A stretch of DNA of 17,316 nucleotides, taken from DATCVR01 sp036566745. GTDB taxonomy: Bacteria; Actinomycetota; Actinomycetes; Jiangellales; Jiangellaceae. A program made the translations under genes and the position numbers. A model generated the notes under the pieces. That model saw only the letters and a program-made list of their open reading frames with translations, was not told the DNA's origin and did not search any database. The stretch is taken from the NCBI GenBank assembly GCA_036566745.1, contig DATCVR010000259.1:1-17316 (forward strand), read 5' to 3'. Positions 5,855 through 12,440 of this stretch are shown piece by piece (position 1 is the first letter of the stretch; each line of letters begins with the position of its first letter).

Positions 5855-7294
5855 TCACTCCTGGTCTCGCGCGATCGATGCGGCCGGTGGGCCGTCACCG
5901 TCGGCGTCGCCGTTGCGGTCGCCGTCAAGATGAGGCGGCGGGTGCGGTGCCATCCATTGTTCGGGAACATCGCCCTTTCGCGCCAGTCGGGCGCGGCTGG
6001 CCTGGCCTTCGGCGAGCTGCCGCGCCTGGGCGGCGTAGCGGTGCCGAATGGTGGCGTCGACCGGGCCCGGCGTGGTGTCTACGTGCACCGTTGCCAGTCC
6101 GAGGCGACGCTGGAGAGGGCCCTGGGCGATCCGGACGCTCTGGGTCTTGGCATGCGGGACGACGGTGAGTGTGCGGTACAACACACCCTCGCGGACCACC
6201 ACGACGCGATCGTCGACGCCGTAAGCCATCCGCCGCCAGCTGAACGGACGCAGCCAGCGAGCCTCTCGCGGCGCCGGGTCGAGCTCGACCGCGAGTGGGT
6301 CGGCCCCGCCGAGAACCCGCCGCATCACCTCGATCGCGTCGGCGAGCGGCGCGACTGGCAGCAGCGTCGACGTCCGCTGCTCGCCGTCCACGGAGTCGCC
6401 TCCGCCGTACCCCGCCACGTCCACGTCGAGCTTCACCCAGCCCTTCGATCTCCACAACAACGGCTGGCGCAGCGCTACTCCCTGGATGCGGCCGGGCGGG
6501 ACCGTCTGGTGCTGGGTGTCGAGCAGGCCCTTGCGGATGCGATAGCCGTCGGGCGATTCCGCCAGTACGAAACCGAAGTTGCGCACCAGCTGGTTCCACA
6601 ACGCGGCCCCGATGGCGAGCACCCCGGGAAGGGTCGACGGCAGCGCGCCCAGGAGCGCGTCGCGGTCGGGGACGAAGACGAACGCGACCGTGGCGCCGAC
6701 GATGATGAGGACGCCGACAACGAACGCGCCGGAGAGCACCGTGGACCACACCAGCCGCTCGAGCGGCACCTCGTGGACGACCCGCTCCGGAGCCTCCGGG
6801 GTAGCGGCGTCGATGCCGGCGGCCCGGGCGAGGAGCTCGGCACGTAGCGCGAGCGCGTCGTCGGCCGCGAGGTATTGCAGAGGCGCCTCGGCACTGCCGC
6901 CGCCAGCCACCTCCAGCCGGAGCTCGGAGACGCCGAGCAGGCGCCCGGCCAGCGGTCGGTTGACGTCGACCGCCTGCAGCCGGTCGAGCCGCACTCGCCG
7001 CGAGCGACGGTTGAGGACGCCGGAGTCGATGCGCAGGGAGTCGCCGTCGACGCCGTACCGCGTGAACCACCAGCCCACCAGCCCGGTGAGCATGCCGACC
7101 ATCGCGATGGCGAGGACGATGATGCCGAACCGCCCGATCTCGCCCGAGCGCAGCGCGTCCTGGCCGCCGATCGCGATGGCACCGGCGAGATACGCCCAGC
7201 CCTTCAGCAGCGGCGTGAGCGGGTGGAGGCGCCGGAAGTGCTCGGGAGTCGGGTCGGCGTGGGCGTCCCGCTCGGAGGTGGCCGCGCCGCTCAT
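5855..7294 (-). CDS. Membrane-anchored bacterial PH-domain protein, YdbT family
   Basis: A 479-residue protein of the YdbT type. A first pair of hydrophobic segments (about 31-45 and 57-77) leads to a bPH_2 domain (about 79-158; RYGVDGDSLRIDSGVLNRRSRRV). A second pair (about 181-208 and 217-237) leads to another (about 239-325; DGYRIRKGLLDTQHQTVPPGRIQGV). A third PH-like domain (about 356-430; DDRVVVVREGVLYRTLTVVPHAKTQSV, read in two parts) follows. Family members are membrane proteins of unclear biochemical role, some linked to antimicrobial-peptide or envelope stress. The start is ATG 7294 with an AGGGG tract six bases before it. It follows the YdbS-like gene by 30 bp, and its TGA lies two bases before the chosen panD start. 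The tail 457-468 is Asp/Gly-rich (DGDRNGDADGDG). Confidence 0.9.
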   Translation of the reverse strand: MSGAATSERDAHADPTPEHFRRLHPLTPLLKGWAYLAGAIAIGGQDALRSGEIGRFGIIVLAIAMVGMLTGLVGWWFTRYGVDGDSLRIDSGVLNRRSRRVRLDRLQAVDVNRPLAGRLLGVSELRLEVAGGGSAEAPLQYLAADDALALRAELLARAAGIDAATPEAPERVVHEVPLERLVWSTVLSGAFVVGVLIIVGATVAFVFVPDRDALLGALPSTLPGVLAIGAALWNQLVRNFGFVLAESPDGYRIRKGLLDTQHQTVPPGRIQGVALRQPLLWRSKGWVKLDVDVAGYGGGDSVDGEQRTSTLLPVAPLADAIEVMRRVLGGADPLAVELDPAPREARWLRPFSWRRMAYGVDDRVVVVREGVLYRTLTVVPHAKTQSVRIAQGPLQRRLGLATVHVDTTPGPVDATIRHRYAAQARQLAEGQASRARLARKGDVPEQWMAPHPPPHLDGDRNGDADGDGPPAASIARDQE

Positions 7295-7324
7295 CCGGGG
7301 CCCCTGGTCACGCGACGTCTCCCG

Positions 7325-7813
7325 TCACAGCCCGGCCGCCTGGGCTTCGCCGAGGGCGGAGAGGCGATCGCGCAGCCGAGCGGCCTCGGCCGCGGGGAGC
7401 CCGGGGATCTTCGCGTCGGTGGCCGGCGAGGCGGTGTGCAGCTGGACCGTCGCGAGGCCGTACCGCCGCTCGAGCGGACCGGAGGAGACGTCGACGAACT
7501 GCATCCGGCCGTAGGGCACGACCGTCAACGCGCGGAACATCACGCCGCGGGTGACCAGGAGATCGTCGTCGCGCTCGGCATAGCCCCAGGCCCGCCAGTT
7601 GCGCGGGATCAGGAGCAGCGCCCACACCGTCGCGACCACGCCGAGGAACACCGCGATGCCGACGCCCCAGGCCTCGAGCCAGAACCACAGGCCGAAGGCG
7701 GCGATCGCGGTCATCGGCACGACCGTGATGGCGAGGACGAGCCGGCGGAGGCTCATGAGCTTGGGCGACACCGGTTGCCAGGACTCGCCTGGCGGCGCGA
7801 AGAGCTGGTCCAC
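7325..7813 (-). CDS. Small bacterial PH-domain membrane protein, YdbS family
   Basis: A 162-residue protein with two membrane helices (about 23-46 and 50-69) followed by one bPH_2 domain (about 77-155; GYAERDDDLLVTRGVMFRALTVVPYGRMQFV read across 77-107, then GPLERRYGLATVQL). Size, topology and position before the YdbT-like gene match the usual YdbS/YdbT pair, which are thought to act together at the membrane. The C-terminal PH domains of both genes share the pattern TVVP-x-x-x-QxV...GPLxRRxGLATV, consistent with old duplication. The GTG at 7813 is the start. It has no Shine-Dalgarno, but a TACGCT -10 box stands exactly 7 bases upstream, implying a leaderless mRNA. Confidence 0.9.
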   Translation of the reverse strand: MDQLFAPPGESWQPVSPKLMSLRRLVLAITVVPMTAIAAFGLWFWLEAWGVGIAVFLGVVATVWALLLIPRNWRAWGYAERDDDLLVTRGVMFRALTVVPYGRMQFVDVSSGPLERRYGLATVQLHTASPATDAKIPGLPAAEAARLRDRLSALGEAQAAGL

Positions 7814-7814
7814 A

Positions 7815-7849
7815 CCGGCCAGCGTACGCGGAGAACGTACGCCGGCCGG
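7815..7849 (-). promoter_or_regulatory. Inverted repeat over the ydbS-type promoter (operator or hairpin)
   Basis: An imperfect 14-bp dyad: ccggcc-a-gcgtacg at 7815-7828 and cgtacgc-c-ggccgg at 7836-7849, with a 7-base spacer (cggagaa). The inner seven base pairs are perfect and the single mismatch is at 7821/7843. It ends two bases before the GTG and covers the candidate -10 box (TACGCT, 7826-7821). That position suits a repressor operator. It could instead end transcription coming from the binding-protein gene, although no U-tract follows. Confidence 0.55.
7821..7826 (-). promoter_or_regulatory. Candidate -10 box TACGCT for the PH/panD operon
   Basis: TACGCT (minus strand) fits TANNNT and lies exactly 7 bases before the GTG at 7813, the geometry of a leaderless start. 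No recognisable -35 box is present (CCGGCC at the expected place). The box is embedded in an inverted repeat. Confidence 0.45.
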
Positions 7850-7872
7850 GGTGACCAGCGACAGGGGCGGCG

Positions 7873-8862
7873 TCAGAGCAGCCCGTTGTCCTCGAGGTAG
7901 GCCCGGGCGACGTCGGCCGCCTCCTGGCGCTCGGCGTCGACCTGGGCGTTCAGCTCGGCGAGGTCCCCGGTGGTGAGGGTCTCGGCCAGTGGGTCGAGCG
8001 CCTCGGCGATGGCCGGATCGGCCGCCGACTCGGCATTGGCGATCGGGATGAGGTTGTCGGCGAGCTGGAGGTTCTTGTCGTCGTCGAGCAGGACCAGACC
8101 GAGACCGGCCAGGGTGCCGTCGGTGGTGCCCACGAGACCCAGCTGAGCCGAGCCGTCGGACACCGCCTGCTTGGTCTGCGGGCTGCCGAAGCCCAGCGGC
8201 AGGATCTCGGTGATGTCGATGCCGTACGTGGACTCGAGCCCCGGCTCACAGAACGGCCGGTCAGGGCACTCCTCGCCGGCTGCGAGCACGATCGGCTGGC
8301 CGAGCGCGCCGAGCTCGGAGAGCGTGGCGACGCCGTTGGTGTCGGCGAACTCCTGGCTCACGACGAAGCCGTTCTGGCTCGCCGCCTCGGCGGGGTCGAG
8401 CAGAACGAGACCGTACTCCTCGGCCAGCGGCGTCATGGCCTGGACGGTCTCGCTGATGTCGGCCGTGGCGATGGGGGCGCTGGTGGGAGCGTCCGGGCCG
8501 TTCTTCTTCGCGTTGAGGAACTCGGCCATGGTGGCGGCGTACTCGGGGATGATGTCGATCTCGCCGCTCTCGAGCAGGGGCTCGTAGATCTCGCGGTTGT
8601 CGGCCTGCTGGATGTCGACGGTGAACCCGGCGTCCTCGAGCAGCGCCTTGTACATCTCCTGCATGATCGTCATCTCGGTGAAGTTCGCCCCGCCGACGGT
8701 GAGGTCGCCCGAGGCGCCTCCGCCGTCGGTGCTGGTGGAGCCACCACCACCGGTGTCCTCGTCGAAGACGCCGTCGCCACCGCCGTCGTCGCCACAGGCG
8801 GCCAGGGAGAGAGTCAGAGCCAGACCCGCGACAAGCGCGGCATGTGCGCGTCGAACCTTCAT
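7873..8862 (-). CDS. Osmoprotectant ABC transporter substrate-binding lipoprotein (OpuCC/ProX-like)
   Basis: A 329-residue periplasmic-type binding lipoprotein that captures a quaternary amine such as glycine betaine, choline or carnitine and delivers it to the adjacent permeases. A basic N region and hydrophobic core end in the lipobox SLAAC, with lipidated Cys23. A low-complexity Gly/Asp/Ser/Thr tether spans about 24-52. The OpuAC-type domain then starts at DLTVGGANFTEMTIMQEMY and includes NREIYEPLLESGEIDIIPEY and a Cys pair in ECPDRPFCEPG that probably forms a disulfide. ATG 8862 has AAAGGCGG upstream. It is separated from the permease gene by 110 bp containing a hairpin, so its expression may differ from that of the permeases. 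The exact ligand is not readable. Confidence 0.93.
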   Translation of the reverse strand: MKVRRAHAALVAGLALTLSLAACGDDGGGDGVFDEDTGGGGSTSTDGGGASGDLTVGGANFTEMTIMQEMYKALLEDAGFTVDIQQADNREIYEPLLESGEIDIIPEYAATMAEFLNAKKNGPDAPTSAPIATADISETVQAMTPLAEEYGLVLLDPAEAASQNGFVVSQEFADTNGVATLSELGALGQPIVLAAGEECPDRPFCEPGLESTYGIDITEILPLGFGSPQTKQAVSDGSAQLGLVGTTDGTLAGLGLVLLDDDKNLQLADNLIPIANAESAADPAIAEALDPLAETLTTGDLAELNAQVDAERQEAADVARAYLEDNGLL

Positions 8863-8933
8863 TGATCGGCACCGCCTTTCGGGCGTTCGCCTTCTGTGTC
8901 CCGTGACGGCCCCGTCGCCGCCACGCGTGTCCG

Positions 8934-8957
8934 GCGAGCGCCCGTGACTGCGCTCGC
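8934..8957 (-). promoter_or_regulatory. Intercistronic hairpin between permease and binding-protein genes
   Basis: A perfect 8-bp stem (gcgagcgc at 8934-8941, gcgctcgc at 8950-8957) with an 8-base loop in the 110-bp gap upstream of the binding-protein gene. No T-tract follows. It may be a processing or stability element, or a partial terminator. A TTGACT resembling a -35 box lies just before it on the minus strand, but no matching -10 box was found. Confidence 0.4.
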
Positions 8958-8972
8958 TCGCTGTTCAGTCAA

Positions 8973-9710
8973 CTACGCGGCACCGACAAGCTCATCCGAT
9001 TCCGAGGTCACGATCGGGTCTCGACGAGAGCGCCGGCCTCCGTGCCGGCGAGCACGGCGGACCGGATCGAGAGATCGCCCGAGCCACTCCATCAGGCCCT
9101 CGACGGCCAGGGCGAGCGCCGCGACGAGGATGGCACCCGCGATGACCTGGGGCAGGTCCTGGCGCCCGTAGCCGTTGGTGATGATCCTGCCCAGACCGGG
9201 CCCGGCCACCAGCGCGGCGATCGTCGCCGTGGCCACCACCTGCACCGCGGCCAGCCGTATGCCGTTCATCATCAGCGCCGTGGCCAGCGGGAACTCCACC
9301 TTGCGCAGGATCTGGATGCCGTTCATGCCCATGCCGCGCGCAGCCTCGACGGCGTCGCGATCGACCTCACGCATCCCGACGTAGGTGTTGGTGAGGATCG
9401 GCGGGATCGCGAACAGCACGAGCGCGATGATGGTGGACCAGATCGACAGGCCCAGCGGGGTCAGGGACAGCAGCACCAGGGCGGCCAGGGTGGGGATCGC
9501 CCGTCCGACGTTGCTGACGTTGATCGCGAACGTCCCGCCCTTGCCGATGTGCCCCAACCACAGCCCGACCGGCACCGCGATGGCCACCGCGATCGCCATC
9601 GAGACCGCCGTGAGCCAGAGGTGCTCGGCCAGCCGGGCCGGGATGCCCTCGGGGCCGGTCCAGTGCGCCGGATCGGTCAGCCATCCGATCGCGTCGACGA
9701 AGACGTTCAC
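8973..9710 (-). CDS. Osmoprotectant ABC transporter permease (OpuCB/OpuCD-like), second subunit
   Basis: A 245-residue membrane permease of the betaine/carnitine/choline family. After an amphipathic N terminus (MNVFVDAIGWLTDPAHW) comes LAEHLWLTAVSMAIAVAIAV, typical of OpuC permeases. Membrane helices lie at about 32-53, 67-86, 90-112, 144-169 and 187-207. The ATPase-docking EAA loop is VEAARGMGMNGIQILRKVEF (121-140). The C terminus is a long basic, then acidic, cytoplasmic tail. The GTG at 9710 lies 3 bp after the TGA of the first permease gene, so the two are translated as a unit and probably form a heterodimeric channel with the divergent ATPase. Confidence 0.93.
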   Translation of the reverse strand: MNVFVDAIGWLTDPAHWTGPEGIPARLAEHLWLTAVSMAIAVAIAVPVGLWLGHIGKGGTFAINVSNVGRAIPTLAALVLLSLTPLGLSIWSTIIALVLFAIPPILTNTYVGMREVDRDAVEAARGMGMNGIQILRKVEFPLATALMMNGIRLAAVQVVATATIAALVAGPGLGRIITNGYGRQDLPQVIAGAILVAALALAVEGLMEWLGRSLDPVRRARRHGGRRSRRDPIVTSESDELVGAA

Positions 9711-9713
9711 GAC

Positions 9714-10433
9714 TCAGCTCACCGCCCGTCGCCACGGGGTGGCCAACCGCTGAACCCCCACCAGCAGGAGGTCGGCCACCAGCGCCAGGACCACGCACAG
9801 CACGGAGGCGGTCAGGACCTCGGCACGGAAGTTGCTGCGCAGCCCGCGGAAGATCAGGTTGCCCAGGCCGCCGTGGTTGAGGATGACGCCGATGGTGGTG
9901 AGCGCCACGGTGGACACGGTGGCCACCCGGACCGCCGCGAAGATGGTCGGCAGCGCCAGCGGGAGCTCGACCTTGCGCAGCAGCCGCGCCCCGCCGTAGC
10001 CCATGCCCACCGCGGCCTCGCGCACGTCGGCGTCGACTCCGTCGAGCCCGGCCAGGATGCCGCGCACCAGGATCGTCAGCGAGTACAGGACCAGCCCGAT
10101 GATGACCGTCGTGGCCGAGAGCCCGGTGAGGCCGAGCCCGACCATCATCGGCAGCAGCAGCGAGAACAACGCCAGCGACGGGATCGTGTAGAGCGTGGTC
10201 GACGCGCCGAGGATGAGGCCCTGCACCACCCGCCATCGGCGCGCCAGCAGGGCCAGTCCGAACGCCACCAGAAAGCCCACCACCATGGACGCGACGGTGA
10301 TCCAGACGTGCTCACGCAGGGCCGCGAGGATGTCGTCGGAGCGGGTCCGGACGTATTCGGGACAGATCCAGTCGTTGCGGAGCAGGCAGTCGTCAGCTTG
10401 GGTGGACACATGAACGGGCCCGGACAGCGCCAT
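9714..10433 (-). CDS. Osmoprotectant ABC transporter permease (OpuCB/OpuCD-like), first subunit
   Basis: A 239-residue permease. It begins with a 35-40 residue segment CLLRNDWICPEYVRTRSDDI that I associate with actinobacterial OpuC permeases. The core LREHVWITVASMVVGFLVAF and helices follow at about 44-64, 76-98, 104-128, 162-185 and 207-228. The EAA loop is DVREAAVGMGYGGARLLRKV (136-155). ATG 10433 lacks a Shine-Dalgarno but has TAGCGT exactly 7 bases upstream, so a leaderless start is likely. GTG 10409 is the alternative (eight codons shorter). It is divergent from the ATPase gene with only 24 bp between start codons. Confidence 0.92.
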   Translation of the reverse strand: MALSGPVHVSTQADDCLLRNDWICPEYVRTRSDDILAALREHVWITVASMVVGFLVAFGLALLARRWRVVQGLILGASTTLYTIPSLALFSLLLPMMVGLGLTGLSATTVIIGLVLYSLTILVRGILAGLDGVDADVREAAVGMGYGGARLLRKVELPLALPTIFAAVRVATVSTVALTTIGVILNHGGLGNLIFRGLRSNFRAEVLTASVLCVVLALVADLLLVGVQRLATPWRRAVS

Positions 10434-10440
10434 TCTGGTG

Positions 10441-10446
10441 ACGCTA
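10441..10446 (-). promoter_or_regulatory. Candidate -10 box TAGCGT for the permease operon
   Basis: TAGCGT on the minus strand fits TANNNT and stands 7 bases before the ATG at 10433, so the transcript would start at or next to the start codon. The -35 position falls inside the first codons of the divergent ATPase gene and is a poor match. It overlaps the rightward -10 candidate by two bases. Confidence 0.45.
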
Positions 10447-10450
10447 CCGA
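10445..10450 (+). promoter_or_regulatory. Candidate -10 box TACCGA for the ATPase gene
   Basis: TACCGA (one mismatch to TANNNT) lies exactly 7 bases before the ATG at 10458. CGGACA at 10421-10426 could be its -35 box, with an 18-base spacer. A weak GAAGAA sits close to the ATG, so either leaderless or poor-SD initiation is possible. Confidence 0.35.
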
Positions 10451-10457
10451 AGAACCG

Positions 10458-11612
10458 ATGATTCGTCTCGAAGGCGTGTCCAAGCGCTATGCCGACGGCA
10501 CCGTCGCGGTCGAGGCGCTCGACCTCGAGGTCAACTCCGGCGAGCTGGTCACCCTCGTCGGACCCTCAGGCAGCGGCAAGACCACGACCATGAAGATGGT
10601 CAACAGGCTGATCGAGCCCACCGGCGGGCGCATCCTCATCGACGGTCGCGACGTCACCAACGTCGACCCGGTCGAGCTGCGCCGCGGCATCGGCTACGTC
10701 ATCCAGAACGTCGGGCTGTTCCCCCACCGCACCGTCGAGGACAACGTCGGGGTCGTGCCCGAGCTCGTGGGCTGGCCGGCCGAGCGGCGCCGGGCCCGGG
10801 CTCGCGAGCTGATGGAGGTCGTGGGGCTCGACCCCGCCCTGCACGGCCCGCGGTATCCCCACGAGCTCTCCGGCGGGCAGCGCCAGCGGGTCGGAGTAGC
10901 CCGGGCGCTGGCCGCCGACCCTCCGGTGCTGCTGATGGACGAGCCGTTCAGCGCGGTCGACCCCGTGGTGCGGGCCCAGCTCCAGGACGAGTTCCTGCGG
11001 CTGCAGGACGACGTGCGCAAGACCATCCTCTTCGTCACCCACGACATCGAGGAGGCCGTCCGGCTCGGCGACCGGATCGCCGTGTTCGCCCAGGGCGGTC
11101 GGCTCGAGCAGTTCGACACGCCCGCCACGGTGCTCGGGGCGCCCGCCACGCCGTTCGTCGCCGACTTCGTGGGCGCCGACCGTGGCCTCAAGCGACTCTC
11201 GGTCACGCCCATCACCAAGGCCGACCTCGAAGCCCCTCCGCTGGTCCACCTCGACGACTCGCTGGGCGCTGCCGCCGTGGCCATGGGCGACTCCCGCTGG
11301 GCGGTGGTTCTCGACGCCGACGGCCGGCTGGCCGGCTGGATCGGTCGCGACATGTGCCGTGGCGAGGGCACGGTGCGCGACGAGGCGCGGCGGATGAACG
11401 CGTGGGTCGAGCTCGACGACAGCCTCAAGGTGGCCTTCGCCGAGATGCTGCAGTGGGACGCCGGCTGGATCGCGGTCCTCGACGACTCCGACCACTACGT
11501 CGGGGTGCTCACACCGTCGACGCTGCACGCGGCGCTGCGGCGGTCGGTCGAGGCCGAGGCGAACGACCTCGATCGCGGCGAGGTCGAACTCGAGACCATT
11601 CAGGACGCCTGA
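10458..11612 (+). CDS. Osmoprotectant ABC transporter ATPase with CBS domains (OpuCA/ProV-like)
   Basis: A 384-residue ATPase that drives the betaine-type importer. The nucleotide-binding domain has Walker A GPSGSGKTT (35-43), Q-loop Gln83, signature LSGGQ (137-141), Walker B VLLMDEP (157-163) and the switch His195 (FVTHDIEEA). Residues about 250-362 form a CBS pair (SLGAAAVAMGDSRWAVVLDA through GWIAVLDDSDHYVGVLTPST). In OpuA-type systems these domains sense ionic strength or cyclic dinucleotides; which applies here is unknown. The start is ATG 10458 (MIRLEGVSKRYADG). The open frame upstream is antisense to the permeases. The acidic tail EVELETIQDA ends the protein. It converges on the coiled-coil protein gene. 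Confidence 0.95.
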   Translation: MIRLEGVSKRYADGTVAVEALDLEVNSGELVTLVGPSGSGKTTTMKMVNRLIEPTGGRILIDGRDVTNVDPVELRRGIGYVIQNVGLFPHRTVEDNVGVVPELVGWPAERRRARARELMEVVGLDPALHGPRYPHELSGGQRQRVGVARALAADPPVLLMDEPFSAVDPVVRAQLQDEFLRLQDDVRKTILFVTHDIEEAVRLGDRIAVFAQGGRLEQFDTPATVLGAPATPFVADFVGADRGLKRLSVTPITKADLEAPPLVHLDDSLGAAAVAMGDSRWAVVLDADGRLAGWIGRDMCRGEGTVRDEARRMNAWVELDDSLKVAFAEMLQWDAGWIAVLDDSDHYVGVLTPSTLHAALRRSVEAEANDLDRGEVELETIQDA

Positions 11613-11761
11613 GCCGCATCCACCCCCGCGGCCAGCACCCTCCGGCTGGTTGATCTTGGAGAAACGGTCGGATCAATCGGGTATGTCAGCCGGCAATCGG
11701 ACCGTTTCTCCAAGATCAACGAGAAAGCGGTGCCGGCTCGGACGGGACGGACCCGAAGCGC
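11613..11761. other. Convergent intergenic region with a large palindrome
   Basis: 149 bp between the ATPase stop and the stop of the coiled-coil protein gene. I see no ORF or RNA gene in it. It is dominated by the inverted repeat described in its own entry and contains no T-tract. Confidence 0.7.
11649..11720. repeat. Perfect 21-bp inverted repeat, 30-base loop
   Basis: The left arm at 11649-11669 begins GTTGATCTTGGAG and ends AAACGGTC. The right arm at 11700-11720 is its exact reverse complement (GACCGTTT to GATCAAC). The loop is 30 bases, and three more pairs form inside it after one mismatch (11671-11673 with 11696-11698). An imperfect direct copy of the arm core (gatcNNNgagaaa(n)cggt) follows at 11714-11731. 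Lying between convergent genes it may be a bidirectional terminator or a dispersed palindromic element of MITE/REP type. No terminal target duplication was recognised. Confidence 0.9.
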
Positions 11762-12361
11762 TCAGGCGGTGCGCTCCTCGCGCTCGTCGATCTCGTCGTG
11801 GGCGGCCGCGGCGCCCTTGGCCTCGGGGTCGGCCGCGACCAGGGTGCGGTTCTTGTCGTCCCACTTGATCAGGTCGACGACGGTGGGCGCGTCGGAGAGG
11901 TCCGGCCAGAGGTCGTTCCACTCCGCGCCCTCGGCCAGCCGGGCGAGCTCGGTGCTCGGCGTGGACGCGCCGGGGCGAGCGCTGCGGGCCTGGGCGATCT
12001 CGGCCTCGAGGAGATCGAGCCGGCCGCGCATGATGTCGATGCGCTCGGAGGCGACGTCGAGCAGCCCGACCATGTGGTCGGTGAAGTCGCGGTGCTCGTC
12101 GTAGTAGCGCGCGTGGACATGGGAGTACTCGGCCGCCTGTTCGGCGCGGACCGCCGCCACCTCGATCCGTAGTCTTCGTTCGAGTTTCATGACGACACCA
12201 CCGAGCGTCATGGAGATCAGCGCACCGACGACGGCGGCCAGCCGCGGCCACGGCCCGTCGACGACGAACGCCGTGACGGCACAGGTGACGGCTACGAGCG
12301 GTGCGAGAACGGCGAGGGCACGGAACGCGCCCAGGCGGCGACGATGACGAACGGAGGCCAT
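11762..12361 (-). CDS. Membrane protein with coiled-coil cytoplasmic domain, unknown function
   Basis: A 199-residue protein. A basic N terminus (MASVRHRRRLGAFR) precedes two membrane helices at about 14-34 and 39-57. A charged helical region (about 60-125; KLERRLRIEVAAVRAEQAAE, then SERIDIMRGRLDLLEAEIAQ) likely forms a coiled coil. The C-terminal part is acidic and disordered-looking, with EWNDLWPDLSDAPTVVDLIKWDDKNR as its most distinctive stretch, read across 147-172. I do not recognise a family. The short helical hairpin would place the coiled coil in the cytoplasm. ATG 12361 is chosen because TACGGT lies exactly 7 bases upstream, as in leaderless genes. An in-frame GTG at 12373 with GAAGGG before it and a GTG at 12388 are alternatives. 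It follows the SDR gene by 79 bp on the same strand. Confidence 0.78.
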   Translation of the reverse strand: MASVRHRRRLGAFRALAVLAPLVAVTCAVTAFVVDGPWPRLAAVVGALISMTLGGVVMKLERRLRIEVAAVRAEQAAEYSHVHARYYDEHRDFTDHMVGLLDVASERIDIMRGRLDLLEAEIAQARSARPGASTPSTELARLAEGAEWNDLWPDLSDAPTVVDLIKWDDKNRTLVAADPEAKGAAAAHDEIDEREERTA

Positions 12362-12368
12362 GGCGCAC

Positions 12369-12374
12369 ACCGTA
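12369..12374 (-). promoter_or_regulatory. Candidate -10 box TACGGT for the coiled-coil protein gene
   Basis: TACGGT on the minus strand fits TANNNT and lies exactly 7 bases before the ATG at 12361, consistent with a leaderless transcript. The expected -35 position (about 12392-12398, TCCGTTT) is not a good match. Confidence 0.4.
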
Positions 12375-12440
12375 CCCTTCAGTACCACACGAAACGGACG
12401 TCACACGCCGAGCGTTCTCTCGGATGTCAAGCGGTTTGCG

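Noticed and set aside
5856..5858. GTG at 5858 as the panD start (GTGA overlap with the upstream stop)
   Set aside because: The GTG at 5852 has AGGAG at ideal spacing and puts Lys9, Gly24/Ser25, Arg54 and Tyr58 on the canonical PanD numbers.
8951..8961. cgctcgctcgc short direct repeat
   Set aside because: Only a few 4-bp units, better explained as one arm of the 8934-8957 stem.
9042..10457. Plus-strand frame upstream of the ATPase start
   Set aside because: It is antisense to the two permease genes and rich in Gln, Arg, His and Asp. The true ATPase begins at the conserved MIRLEGVSKRY.
12408..12430. CCGAG/CTCGG hairpin and a perfect TTGACA (minus strand, 12430-12425) after the SDR gene
   Set aside because: The stem is only 5 bp with no U-tract, and no TANNNT box lies 16-19 bases from the TTGACA. 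The better promoter for the next gene is TACGGT at 12369-12374.
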